A stretch of DNA of 64,000 bases from contig NZ_BMIB01000004.1 in the NCBI RefSeq assembly GCF_014641615.1, positions 1,179,557 to 1,243,556 of the forward strand, read 5' to 3'. The stretch is from Filimonas zeae. Lineage in GTDB: Bacteria; Bacteroidota; Bacteroidia; Chitinophagales; Chitinophagaceae. The notes under the pieces are model-generated. The model saw only the letters and a program-made list of their open reading frames with translations. It ran no database searches and was not told the DNA's origin. Positions 52,463 through 61,245 of the stretch are shown here, piece by piece. Position numbers and translations under genes: made by a program. Within the stretch, counting starts at the first letter, position 1, and every line of letters starts with the position of its first letter.

Positions 52463-53914
52463 ATGGAGCATACAGATACATCTGAGCACTTTTTATACCT
52501 GCGGATAGCAGAAAGGCTGCAAACACAAATTGAAAAACAGGTACTTAAAACCGGCGACAAACTACCTTCCGTAAGAACACTGAGTAAGGAGCAGGGTGTA
52601 AGTCTTACCACCGCTTTTCAGGCTTACAGCGAGCTGGAGATAAAGGGGCTGATAGAAGCGCGGCCAAAATCGGGCTACTATGTGCGGTTTACGCCATCTC
52701 AGTTTCCGAGGCTGATGGCCAAGCATCAGCATGAGAAGCCTAAAAAAGTGAGCGTTGAATCTGTAGCCACCCTGGTATACCAGAAGATGCGGCAGCAGGG
52801 CGTTACCAAATTTTCACTGGCCGTACCTTCTATTGATCTTCTGCCCGAAGCAAAGCTGAACAAGTCTATGATAGAAGCCATACGCAAACACCCCACCAGC
52901 TGCCTGGAGTACGAAGACACGCAGGGCAATGCCACGCTGCGCCAGCAACTGGCACGGCACACCTACAGCTGGGGCGGGCAGTATACGGCAGATGACATTG
53001 TAACCACACAAGGCTGCATGGAGGCGTTGGTATTTTGCCTGAAAGCAGTAACACAACCTGGTGATACCGTAGCTATTGAAACACCTACTTACTTTGGCAT
53101 TTTCAATGTATTACAAAGCCTGGGGCTGAAAGCCATTGAGGTGCCGGTAGACCCGGCCACCGGACTGGACCTGGAATACCTGCAAAAAGCACTGAGAACT
53201 GTACATATTAAAGCCTGCCTGTTTGTTACCAGCTTTAACAACCCAACCGGATGCGACATGCCGCCGGAACGCAAGAAACAACTGGTACAAATGCTGGCAG
53301 AGAAAGAGATTCCACTGATTGAAGATGACATTTATGGCGAGATGTACTTTGGAAAAGCAAGGCCGGTGCCCTGTAAAGCTTTTGACACAAAGGGGCTGAT
53401 ACTGCTATGTTCCTCCATGTCTAAAAGTCTGGCACCTGGCTACCGGGTAGGCTGGTGCATGCCCGGTCCTTTTCTGGATAAGGTGCTGCACCTGAAACTA
53501 ATGAGTACTGTATCTTCTGCCACCCCTACGCAGGCAGCCATTGCCCACTTTCTGGAAACAGGCCGGTACGATCTGCATATGCGCAACCTCCGGAAGGCCC
53601 TGCATACACAATGCCTGCTGTATACACAGGCAATAGCAAGGTACTTTCCCAACGACACCAAAGTGTCGCGTCCTGCAGGTGGCTTTGTATTATGGATTGA
53701 AATGAATGAAGCAGTGGACGCGATGGAACTGTTTCATGAAGCTATTGAGCATGGCGTTAGTATTGCGCCTGGGCACCTTTTCAGTGCAGACGGACGCTTC
53801 AGCCATCATATCCGCATTGGCTTTGGCACTACGTTTAACGATAGTATTGACAAAAGCCTGAAAACACTGGGGCAGTTGATTAAAAAAAGAATACAAAAAA
53901 GCCCCTCTGCTTAA
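52463..53914 (+). CDS. MocR-type GntR/aminotransferase regulator
   Basis: 483 residues from the ATG at 52463 (MEHTDTSEHFLYLRIAERL). A GntR winged helix (about 10-75; TGDKLPSVRTLSKEQGVSLTTAFQAYSELEIKGLIEARPKSGYYV) is fused to a fold-type I PLP aminotransferase domain (about 105-480) with NNPTGCDMP, the PLP-binding Lys in SSMSKSLAPGYRVGW, and GGFVLWIEM. MocR proteins sense PLP-linked metabolites and control neighbouring genes. The divergent EamA gene is the obvious target. It ends inside a shared terminator. Confidence 0.93.
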   Translation: MEHTDTSEHFLYLRIAERLQTQIEKQVLKTGDKLPSVRTLSKEQGVSLTTAFQAYSELEIKGLIEARPKSGYYVRFTPSQFPRLMAKHQHEKPKKVSVESVATLVYQKMRQQGVTKFSLAVPSIDLLPEAKLNKSMIEAIRKHPTSCLEYEDTQGNATLRQQLARHTYSWGGQYTADDIVTTQGCMEALVFCLKAVTQPGDTVAIETPTYFGIFNVLQSLGLKAIEVPVDPATGLDLEYLQKALRTVHIKACLFVTSFNNPTGCDMPPERKKQLVQMLAEKEIPLIEDDIYGEMYFGKARPVPCKAFDTKGLILLCSSMSKSLAPGYRVGWCMPGPFLDKVLHLKLMSTVSSATPTQAAIAHFLETGRYDLHMRNLRKALHTQCLLYTQAIARYFPNDTKVSRPAGGFVLWIEMNEAVDAMELFHEAIEHGVSIAPGHLFSADGRFSHHIRIGFGTTFNDSIDKSLKTLGQLIKKRIQKSPSA

Positions 53915-53928
53915 AACAGAAGGGCTTT
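53898..53928. terminator. Bidirectional terminator between the MocR and siderophore-receptor genes
   Basis: AAAGCCCCTCTG (53898-53909) and CAGAAGGGCTTT (53917-53928) pair with one mismatch. The MocR stop codon lies in the loop. Confidence 0.8.
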
Positions 53929-53949
53929 GCTATAATAGTTGCAATACAA

Positions 53950-56382
53950 TTAAAACTTATAAGTAATACCCGCTCTGAAGTTACGGCCAGCTTCTGCCTG
54001 CCAGTAGTAAAGCTTGTAAAAGGCATAGTAAGTGCCACTATACAAATACTTATCCAGGAGATTAAACACATTGACATTGATGCCAATCTTGTTCTTTTCC
54101 CAGCTTAAACCAGCATCCAGCTTAAAGTAATCAGGCAGATCCTGACCACCATTATCGGCACCAGAATACCAGGTAGTACGATCAACCAGATAGGTAAAGC
54201 CGCCGGAAACACCGAAGCCTTTTAACACACCTTGCTGAGCCCTGTAAGTTAACCAGCCATTAGCTGTATGCTTTGCATAGCCAGGTACCAAAGCGCCATT
54301 TTTTACAGATTCTCCCTTTTCATTTTTAGAAACTCTGGAATCTGTATAGGCGTAGTTTCCGATAAAGTTCAGACCACGCACCAATTCGCCACGGATATCC
54401 AGCTCAACCCCCTTTGTTCTCGTTTGTCCCAGTTGAAGCACATAAGAATTACCAGGAGTACTGGCAGGGTCAGCAGCGGTCTGGTTATTCTTGATAATAC
54501 GGTACACAGACAAACCGGAAGTCCACTTTCCATTGAACCAATCTCTTTTTACACCCAGCTCCATATTATTTCCGGTAAGAGGAAGTAATCCCTTTCCATC
54601 GCGGCGCATGCCGCTCTGAGGAATAAAGCTTTGATCGTACAAGGCGTATACAGCGGTAGCATTATCTACAGAATAGCTAACTCCTATACGTGGCGTAAAG
54701 CGCTTGGCCTTCATCGGTTCAGGCACATAATATTCAATATTCTGTGCAGAAGTATAACGTCCTGCAAGTGTAACCCTTAGCTTATTATCAAAAAAGCCCA
54801 GTTCATCCTGAAAATATACACCTGTGTAAGATAGTGCTACGTGACCCGTTGAAGAGGCACGCTCACGAACACTTTTGCTTCTGTCAAAAGTACCTACACC
54901 TGCAGTTGGAGCCTGAGTTAGGGGATTATAAATATTGAAACGCTTACCATCCTGATTCAAATCCAGATCATAAAACTGATTCCAGTCTCCTACATAATCT
55001 CTGTTACCCAAATCCAGCCCTGTTAATATACGATGGCGAACAACACCTGTTTTTACATCCCCATTCAGAAAAATCTGGCCATATTTGTTTTCACGCGCTG
55101 CATCCGCAATAGTTACACGGCGAACCACATCACCATTGCTATATACTATAGGGTTCCAGCTTGCATCAGAAGCAAACCACATAGAACCACCCACCTCACT
55201 GTAGTTGAAATAAGAAGCCTGAGCAGTTAATTTCCAATGCTCATCAATATTGTGTTGCAGATTTACTGTAAAGCTTTCATCTTTTATTTTATTCGGCTCC
55301 ATGTCTGGAACCAGCATACTTGCTTCCCTGCCCACTTTAGCATAACCATCTGTGGCAAACATATAATAAGAACCGATGTTCGAGCTTTTTACGTTTTGAT
55401 AAACATACTCTGCTGTGATAGTGGTGTTGTCGTCTATTTTGTAGGAAAGTACAGGAGCTATGCTATACCTGTTATTGAACTCGTATTTTCTGAACGAGTT
55501 CTTTGTCTGTCCTGCTACGTTCAGACGATACAACAAGCGGCCTGCTTTATCCAATTTTCCATCCAGATCCAATGTGCTGCGGAACAGATCGTAACTACCC
55601 ATCATAATGCTGGCTTCGCCTTTGGTTACGCCAGTGGGCTTTTTGGTTACTACGTTATATAAACCCGAAGGTTCACCGTTGGACATCATAAAACCTGCAG
55701 GTCCTTTCACAAATTCGATATGATCTACATAACTCATATCTTCCGTTAAAGGTCCCCAGTTATCGGTAATATTCATACCATTGCGAAACGCACTGGCACG
55801 GGCCCCTCTCATTACAATATTTGCATACTGATCTCCCCAATGCTCAATACGCATAGCGCCACTGACATTACGGGTAATACCGTCATTCATGCTGATCACT
55901 TGCTGATCGGCAAGTGCCTTACCGGTAATTACCTGAATGTTCTGCGGAGCTTCCAGCAAAGATTCATTGATACGCAGTGTTGAAGACGGGTTGTTTTCTT
56001 TATAGCCGTTTTTAACTGCCCTTACCGTTACTTCATCAATCTGTGCCTGAGATATATTCAGCTGAATTTCAACATTGGAAGTTTTCTTTTCGTCTACAGT
56101 TACGCTTTTTATAACATCTTCATACCCTACAAAAGAAGCTTCCAGTTCATAATTTCCGGGCTTAACATTTCTCAGCACAAAGGTGCCGTCTTCGCCGGTA
56201 AGCGCTGTTTTGCCCGTTCCTTTTAAGCGAACGGTTACTGCCGCTACAGGTTTGCCTTCGTGAGATACAATTTTACCATTTACTGTTCCGTTGTCTTTGT
56301 CCGCCTCACGACCAAAGAGGAAAGTGGCCGAGAGAATTGCCAGGAAAAACGGCAATACCGCGAGTGCGAGTTTTTTAATCAT
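53950..56382 (-). CDS. TonB-dependent siderophore receptor
   Basis: 810 residues. A signal peptide (about 1-25) is followed by a carboxypeptidase-like domain (NGTVNGKIVSHEGKPVAAVTVRLKGTGKTAL..., about 32-110). The plug (INESLLEAPQNIQVITGKALADQQVISMNDGITRNVSG...) and barrel resemble FhuA/ferrichrome-type receptors. The C-terminus, YWQAEAGRNFRAGITYKF, ends in Phe as outer-membrane barrels do. It would import an iron chelate, probably a hydroxamate-type siderophore. A palindrome just upstream could be an iron-responsive site. No siderophore-synthesis genes are nearby. Confidence 0.93.
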   Translation of the reverse strand: MIKKLALAVLPFFLAILSATFLFGREADKDNGTVNGKIVSHEGKPVAAVTVRLKGTGKTALTGEDGTFVLRNVKPGNYELEASFVGYEDVIKSVTVDEKKTSNVEIQLNISQAQIDEVTVRAVKNGYKENNPSSTLRINESLLEAPQNIQVITGKALADQQVISMNDGITRNVSGAMRIEHWGDQYANIVMRGARASAFRNGMNITDNWGPLTEDMSYVDHIEFVKGPAGFMMSNGEPSGLYNVVTKKPTGVTKGEASIMMGSYDLFRSTLDLDGKLDKAGRLLYRLNVAGQTKNSFRKYEFNNRYSIAPVLSYKIDDNTTITAEYVYQNVKSSNIGSYYMFATDGYAKVGREASMLVPDMEPNKIKDESFTVNLQHNIDEHWKLTAQASYFNYSEVGGSMWFASDASWNPIVYSNGDVVRRVTIADAARENKYGQIFLNGDVKTGVVRHRILTGLDLGNRDYVGDWNQFYDLDLNQDGKRFNIYNPLTQAPTAGVGTFDRSKSVRERASSTGHVALSYTGVYFQDELGFFDNKLRVTLAGRYTSAQNIEYYVPEPMKAKRFTPRIGVSYSVDNATAVYALYDQSFIPQSGMRRDGKGLLPLTGNNMELGVKRDWFNGKWTSGLSVYRIIKNNQTAADPASTPGNSYVLQLGQTRTKGVELDIRGELVRGLNFIGNYAYTDSRVSKNEKGESVKNGALVPGYAKHTANGWLTYRAQQGVLKGFGVSGGFTYLVDRTTWYSGADNGGQDLPDYFKLDAGLSWEKNKIGINVNVFNLLDKYLYSGTYYAFYKLYYWQAEAGRNFRAGITYKF

Positions 56383-56415
56383 GCTAGTCTATTGAATTTC
56401 AGTAGAACCGCTTCT

Positions 56416-56430
56416 ATTTCTTAAAGAAAT
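56416..56430. promoter_or_regulatory. 15-bp palindrome upstream of the siderophore receptor
   Basis: ATTTCTT-A-AAGAAAT, perfect arms around one central base, 34 bases before the receptor start. It is a plausible regulator (for example Fur) site, but there is no strong consensus to test against by eye. The rest of the 56383-56703 gap holds no other visible feature. Confidence 0.3.
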
Positions 56431-56703
56431 GCAAAAATCGATTCCGGGCGCAAATGTCAGCCGCGCACATACCTTTACCTTACTTATTAGGGAAAACACT
56501 TTACGCAAAGCGGAAAAAGACAATGCACAAACATTGTTTAATTTGTAATTGCTTCTCTATCAGGCTGCCATTCACTTTCGCAGAGAAAAATACATGGCCA
56601 CAAAAAGCTTCTTTTTCCCAATCTTAAAAAGCATTGAACTTTTTTTTCCATTTTACCCAACCCTTTTGCTTCAACCGGGGGTATTGTAGAAAAACAAACA
56701 ACT

Positions 56704-57165
56704 ATGAAGCAATTTTTGAAATTCCCTGTTCTTGCATTTACAGTTATTATTCTGGCAACAATGGTTAGCTGTAGTTCCAAAGACAAAGAAACAACCCCAC
56801 CCCTTACCGATGTAAAAACGCTACTGATGGCTAAAAACTGGCAGGTAAATGAGGTAGCTGAGTGGAACGGCACAGATAAAACAGTGGTTTATAAACGCGG
56901 CGCCACCAATAATGAAGATGATTATAGCGCTGTACGCCAGCAATATAAAGCAGATGGTACTATAGCATATACCGACGAGGACGGCGAAACCGGATCAGAC
57001 GGACGTTACGAATTACTGGACAATAACACAAAAATGAAACTAAGTGTACCTTCTGTGGGAATGTCTGTAACAGTAAATTCCCTAAAAGTAACAAGTAACG
57101 AATTTTCGTACCGGCTGGGCACCGGTGCGGCCTATCTGCAACTTACCTTTGGCCCTGCGCAATAA
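56704..57165 (+). CDS. Small lipoprotein, lipocalin-like
   Basis: 153 residues. A lipoprotein signal with Cys in ATMVSCSSKDKE is followed by a beta-rich body: LLMAKNWQVNEVAEWNG, YKADGTIAYTDEDGETGSDGRYELLDNNTKMKLSVPSVGM. This is the general look of Bacteroidota lipocalin-like lipoproteins, and the fold call is by analogy. It precedes the gene at 57175 by 9 bases, so it may be the first gene of the ECF operon. Confidence 0.8.
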   Translation: MKQFLKFPVLAFTVIILATMVSCSSKDKETTPPLTDVKTLLMAKNWQVNEVAEWNGTDKTVVYKRGATNNEDDYSAVRQQYKADGTIAYTDEDGETGSDGRYELLDNNTKMKLSVPSVGMSVTVNSLKVTSNEFSYRLGTGAAYLQLTFGPAQ

Positions 57166-57174
57166 CCTTGTTAT

Positions 57175-57957
57175 ATGAAGCAAATTTATTTACTTACCTG
57201 CCTTATAGCCTTTTATACTGCATTGGCCGCCCAAACACCGGCCAATGCATACCTGTCGCTACAGCCTTATGAAATAAAAGGGCACAATAACCCGCTTAAA
57301 CTAAATATCACTTTTGGTAATTACAAAACCCGGTATATAAAACGCTCACTGGGATCGATATTTAATTTCGGGCGCGTTTCCTTTGAAAACATACTGCTGG
57401 ATATGGCAGGAGTACCCGATTATGTACAGGGCACTAATCAACGCAACAAAGACATATTCAGCTTTGACCTTACAGAAAACGGTGAAGCCATAAGCAATAC
57501 CCGCTGCCGGGCTATTCTGCATCAGAACGAAAGAGTACGCCTGCTGCTGCCCTCAGACTCCTCCTTCTTCAGCATAAATAACGTAGATTTTTTGCAGGCG
57601 GTAATTATGCTCCATAACGATAGCAGTCAGGTTTGGCAAATGGCTGCCTCTAACCTCAACGGCAGTATGAATGAGCCACAGAAGGGCCTGCTGCGCCACG
57701 ATACTACCAGCATTGTATTTGAAAAAACCACCATGCTGCTACGGGAAAAAGCCGTTGACAGAACAGATGTAAGCAGCCTGCTGGCTACCATGAACATGGT
57801 ATACAGCTTTACATTAAACAATAAGGTAATAGCAGCAGTGAGTTATAAAGACACGGAAAAGCGTTTCTGGCTGCATGAAAAAACAGATCCGAAACTGGCG
57901 CAGGTAATAGCCAGCGCTGCTATGGTATTAACTCTAAGACGACAACTTTATCAATAA
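57175..57957 (+). CDS. Exported hypothetical protein, paralogous to its neighbour
   Basis: 260 residues with a signal peptide (MKQIYLLTCLIAFYTALAAQT). The N-terminal part, EIKGHNNPLKLNITFGNYKTRYIKRSLG, and the C-terminal FWLHEKTDPKLAQVIASAAMVLTLRRQL resemble the next gene's VKGLNGW...LSFGNYYTSAVKRGWN and IWMYNELDSDTKLLLAAVSSALMLRKIQ. I recognise no domain. It sits in a run of four closely packed genes ending with an ECF sigma factor and a membrane protein. Confidence 0.7.
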   Translation: MKQIYLLTCLIAFYTALAAQTPANAYLSLQPYEIKGHNNPLKLNITFGNYKTRYIKRSLGSIFNFGRVSFENILLDMAGVPDYVQGTNQRNKDIFSFDLTENGEAISNTRCRAILHQNERVRLLLPSDSSFFSINNVDFLQAVIMLHNDSSQVWQMAASNLNGSMNEPQKGLLRHDTTSIVFEKTTMLLREKAVDRTDVSSLLATMNMVYSFTLNNKVIAAVSYKDTEKRFWLHEKTDPKLAQVIASAAMVLTLRRQLYQ

Positions 57958-57961
57958 TACA

Positions 57962-58795
57962 ATGAAAAGAATTATATACATATCCACACTGTTTGTTATT
58001 GTACTTACTTCCTGCACTACTGTTAAACTGGCTGTTCCGGAACAATTCAGCTCGCAGTCAACCTCTATGCATGTAAAAGGGCTTAACGGCTGGATGGTGA
58101 ACCAGAAACTAAGCTTTGGCAACTACTACACTTCAGCTGTTAAAAGAGGCTGGAATGTATCTTCTACAGGTACTGACCGCCCCTCCGGCGTAACAACGGA
58201 AGATCGCTTATTAAAGATGTTTAATGTAGAAAAAAGCAATGTAACCCTGAATCAGAAGAATAAATACCAGTTTACGGTGCAGGATGGCAATCAATCTGCA
58301 GAGGTTTTTTGTATAGAAAAAGTTACCAAAGAACAGTTGGTTGTTAAAACCAACACCTGGTGGGGCGATACACATCAGACAAAAAACTACCAATATTCAT
58401 TTTCTGCAGCCATTTTACCATTGAAAGTAAAAGAGGATGCACCCTGGCAGCTGGTTTTGTATAATAACTATGACCGGAATAAAGACACTGCACATCACTT
58501 TTTCGATCTTCCTTATCTGGAAGAAGAAGGTTATATAACCAACGGTACCGAAACCATACATATAAAGCCATTGCGCATACAGCAGTTTGTACGGAAAGAT
58601 GGAAGAGAAGCAAAATTTCCGGTAAGGATGATGTCGGGCTACGAACTGCGGATTGATGACGGCGTAGTGGGCATTATAGACAGCTTTGACAACAACATAT
58701 GGATGTATAACGAACTGGATAGCGACACCAAACTATTACTGGCGGCCGTATCTTCTGCACTGATGCTGCGGAAAATACAGGACACCATTCATTAA
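57962..58795 (+). CDS. Lipoprotein, paralogous to the upstream protein
   Basis: 277 residues. A lipoprotein signal with Cys in VIVLTSCTTVKL. Conserved blocks match the protein encoded 4 bases upstream (see that entry). Function unknown. Its TAA stop overlaps the ATG of the ECF sigma factor (TAATG), which ties the two tightly in translation. Confidence 0.72.
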   Translation: MKRIIYISTLFVIVLTSCTTVKLAVPEQFSSQSTSMHVKGLNGWMVNQKLSFGNYYTSAVKRGWNVSSTGTDRPSGVTTEDRLLKMFNVEKSNVTLNQKNKYQFTVQDGNQSAEVFCIEKVTKEQLVVKTNTWWGDTHQTKNYQYSFSAAILPLKVKEDAPWQLVLYNNYDRNKDTAHHFFDLPYLEEEGYITNGTETIHIKPLRIQQFVRKDGREAKFPVRMMSGYELRIDDGVVGIIDSFDNNIWMYNELDSDTKLLLAAVSSALMLRKIQDTIH

Positions 58796-59340
58796 TGCAG
58801 GAAACACCTACCATACCAGATTTAATAGAAGGCTGCAAACTTAACGACAGGAAAGCACAGGAATTGCTGTACAGGCATTTCTATGCTTTTGCCATGACTA
58901 TTGCCATGCGTTACTCGCGTGACGAGGCAGATGCTGCCGACATTATGAGCCTGGCTTTTGTAAAGGTGTTTAAAGGTATTCACTCGTTCGATAGCAGTAA
59001 AGGTTCTTTACATGCCTGGGTTAAACGCATTGTTATTAATGAAGCGCTGGACCATATTAAAAGCAGACACCGGTTTGTTTCGCAGGAGGAGCTGGCAGCA
59101 GCAGTGGAAGAAGCACAAGTAGATAACAGCGCTATAGACAAATTAAATGCTGCCCAGGTAATGACCATGATTCAGCAATTACCACCCGCTACCCATGCCG
59201 TGTTTGTACTATATGCCATTGATGGTTACAATCACCGGGAAATTGCCGGCAGGCTGGGCATAAGCGAAGGCACCAGCAAATGGCATCTGAGTGAGGCACG
59301 CAAAGTATTACAAAAGAAGTTAACTACACTTCATACATGA
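58795..59340 (+). CDS. ECF-type RNA polymerase sigma-70 factor
   Basis: 181 residues. Region 2: LLYRHFYAFAMTIAMRYSRDEADAADIMSLAFVKVFKGIHSFDSSKGSLHAWVKRIVINEALDHIKSRHR. Region 4: MIQQLPPATHAVFVLYAIDGYNHREIAGRLGISEGTSKWHLSEARKVLQKKL. These are the complete -10 and -35 recognition domains of a short ECF sigma factor. Start ATG overlaps the previous stop. The next gene starts inside its stop (ATGA), as sigma/anti-sigma pairs usually do. Confidence 0.93.
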   Translation: MQETPTIPDLIEGCKLNDRKAQELLYRHFYAFAMTIAMRYSRDEADAADIMSLAFVKVFKGIHSFDSSKGSLHAWVKRIVINEALDHIKSRHRFVSQEELAAAVEEAQVDNSAIDKLNAAQVMTMIQQLPPATHAVFVLYAIDGYNHREIAGRLGISEGTSKWHLSEARKVLQKKLTTLHT

Positions 59341-59930
59341 ATGAACAACCTTTATACGAACAACAGATAGCCTCCAAACTGGAGCAGCTGCCCGTGCCAG
59401 ATATGGCCGATGCTATCTGGCTGCGTATAAAGGATCAACTGGATGCAGACATGCCAACAGGCGGGCATACCCCACCACCACCGCCATCTCCCCGCAGCAC
59501 AGGCCGCGGAAAGCTGGGTCTTCTCAGTGTTATCATAGTATCCCTTGTGCTTATTTATCTTATTACACCTAAAAAACAAAAGCATTCTCCCGCGCGGCAC
59601 CGTACACCCGCAGACACATCATCCCTATTCATTGCGCCCACAGTTCCGCCTCCTGGCCAACAGTTGCCAGAAAAAAGAAAAGAACCCGTGCGCAGTTTAC
59701 CCGCGCAACGGCACGACACTGCGGCTTCCGTTCTTCCCACTATTACTACTCCTGTGCAGCAGGATAGTATCGTTATTACTCCACCCGTTATACCGCCAGT
59801 TGTAATACCCCCCGCTGCAGCACCTGTAAAAAAAGATTCGCTCCCGCCTAAGAAAAAGCCAAGGGGAGTACAGGGCATCAGCGACAGCAGTTATAAAATT
59901 GTTCCTAAAAACAATACAAATGCCGGGTAA
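59337..59930 (+). CDS. Probable anti-sigma factor (single-pass, Pro-rich)
   Basis: 197 residues. The cytoplasmic N-terminus (YEQQIASKLEQLPVPDMADAIWLRIKDQLDADMP) has the look of an anti-sigma helical segment, though without a zinc motif. One membrane helix (about 59-77; LGLLSVIIVSLVLIYLIT) precedes a periplasmic Pro/Lys-rich tail. Its 4-base overlap with the ECF sigma gene supports the anti-sigma role, but the family is not recognised from sequence alone. Confidence 0.65.
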   Translation: MNEQPLYEQQIASKLEQLPVPDMADAIWLRIKDQLDADMPTGGHTPPPPPSPRSTGRGKLGLLSVIIVSLVLIYLITPKKQKHSPARHRTPADTSSLFIAPTVPPPGQQLPEKRKEPVRSLPAQRHDTAASVLPTITTPVQQDSIVITPPVIPPVVIPPAAAPVKKDSLPPKKKPRGVQGISDSSYKIVPKNNTNAG

Positions 59931-60038
59931 TGCAAATACAACATGGCTGCGGATAAAACATACCTGATAATCCCCTGTTTGTACAACAGCCGGTAGGATA
60001 TGCATGCTGAACTTTGAGGAATCAAAAACCAAAGAAGT

Positions 60039-60512
60039 ATGGAAACGCTGATAGGCATTTCGCAGGAACACCTGCACGAAGTAACGGCTTTAATGAACGG
60101 CATACTGGCCGATGAAGCTGTACTGTATTTTAAAACCCGAAACGCGCATTGGAATGTAGAAGGACCGGATTTTCACAGCAAACACCTGTTCTTTGAATCG
60201 CAGTACGAACAACTGGACGACATTATGGACAGCGTAGCAGAACGCATCCGCTCACTGGGCCACTATGCTCCCGCTACCCTGCATTCACTGGTTCAGCTGA
60301 CACACCTGAGTGAGCAAAGCCGCGAAAAAAATGACGCCACCGGCTTTATAACCGGACTGCTGCACGATCATCAGAGCCTGATTATACGTCTGCGTGAACT
60401 GATTACCATTTTTGCAGAAAAATACAAAGATCTGGGCACCAGCGATTATGTAACCGGCCTTATGGAAACACATGAAAAAATGGCCTGGATGCTGCGTGCG
60501 CATTTACGTTAA
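60039..60512 (+). CDS. dps: Dps-family mini-ferritin
   Basis: 157 residues. Ferroxidase-site pattern NAHWNVEGPDFHSKHLFFESQYEQLDDIMDSVAERIRSLG (His, Asp and Glu ligands), four-helix bundle, and the short BC-loop helix. Dps binds DNA and stores iron by hydrogen-peroxide-linked oxidation, protecting DNA in starvation. Single gene; a terminator follows. Confidence 0.94.
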   Translation: METLIGISQEHLHEVTALMNGILADEAVLYFKTRNAHWNVEGPDFHSKHLFFESQYEQLDDIMDSVAERIRSLGHYAPATLHSLVQLTHLSEQSREKNDATGFITGLLHDHQSLIIRLRELITIFAEKYKDLGTSDYVTGLMETHEKMAWMLRAHLR

Positions 60513-60523
60513 AGATACCTGAG

Positions 60524-60563
60524 GGTTTCGCTATCTCCTATGCAGACAGCGAAACCACTTTTA
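60524..60563. terminator. Terminator between dps and the PEBP gene
   Basis: GGTTTCGCT (60524-60532) and AGCGAAACC (60548-60556), a perfect 9-bp stem with TTTT after it, lies between the two convergent stops. Confidence 0.75.
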
Positions 60564-60565
60564 CC

Positions 60566-61105
60566 TTATGGATGCTGTGCGTACACCACAATAGAAGCTT
60601 TTGCCAGCGCCAGCGCATTCAGATGAAAGCCTACCAATGCCCCGCTGGTTGCCACCGTAGCATCTACCTTACTCTTTAACGCATAAACAGTTATCAGATA
60701 CTGATGCGGCGCACCGGGTGGCGGAGCAGGGCCTCCATAACCCACACTGCCATAATCCGTAATACTTTGTATCGCACCGGCAGGCATCAGCTTTCCTGAT
60801 GCATCACCTGCTCCTGATACCAGTTCATGTACGCTGGCAGGTATGTTAAATACCACCCAATGCCAGAACCCGCTACCTGTAGGCGCATCCTTATCATACA
60901 TAGTCACCGCAAAACTTTGCGTACCAGCTGGTGCATTTTCCCATGCTAACTGAGGCGATACATTTTCCCCGGAATAACCAAATGCATTAAACATGTGCCT
61001 GTTGGTAAACTGCCCACCCACTTCTTTACTTTTCAATGTAAAAGTCTGCGCCCTGCCGGCAGTCAGCAAAACCGTTGCCAGCAACAACATCATCATCTGT
61101 TTCAT
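60566..61105 (-). CDS. YbhB/YbcL-type PEBP protein (Raf-kinase-inhibitor-like)
   Basis: 179 residues with a signal peptide (MKQMMMLLLATVLLTAGRAQT). PEBP marks: GENVSPQLAWENAPAGTQSFAVTMYDKDAPTGSGFWHWVVFNIPA and GYGGPAPPPGAPHQYLITVYALK. The fold binds phosphoryl ligands; the role in bacteria is not settled. It is divergent from an AraC gene, and a pair of direct repeats lies in the gap. Confidence 0.92.
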   Translation of the reverse strand: MKQMMMLLLATVLLTAGRAQTFTLKSKEVGGQFTNRHMFNAFGYSGENVSPQLAWENAPAGTQSFAVTMYDKDAPTGSGFWHWVVFNIPASVHELVSGAGDASGKLMPAGAIQSITDYGSVGYGGPAPPPGAPHQYLITVYALKSKVDATVATSGALVGFHLNALALAKASIVVYAQHP

Positions 61106-61163
61106 TTGCTTGTATTTAGAATGTAAAAGTAGCAGGTACGCCAGCCCTGCTTTCAGAGGCAGC

Positions 61164-61193
61164 CGTTCAAATACTGTCGATAATCGTTCAAAT
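61164..61193. promoter_or_regulatory. Candidate AraC operator (two direct half-sites)
   Basis: CGTTCAAAT occurs at 61164-61172 and again at 61185-61193, a 21-bp period, in the gap between the PEBP gene and the divergent AraC gene. Direct half-sites two helical turns apart are the usual binding mode of AraC-type proteins. Confidence 0.55.
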
Positions 61194-61245
61194 GCTCAGC
61201 AACCTGGCAGGCCTGTGTTAACTTTACCTTCTATTCAGTTACAAC

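Noticed and set aside
56416..56430. Definite Fur box
   Set aside because: A palindrome is present, but it does not match a consensus I can verify by eye; listed only as a candidate.
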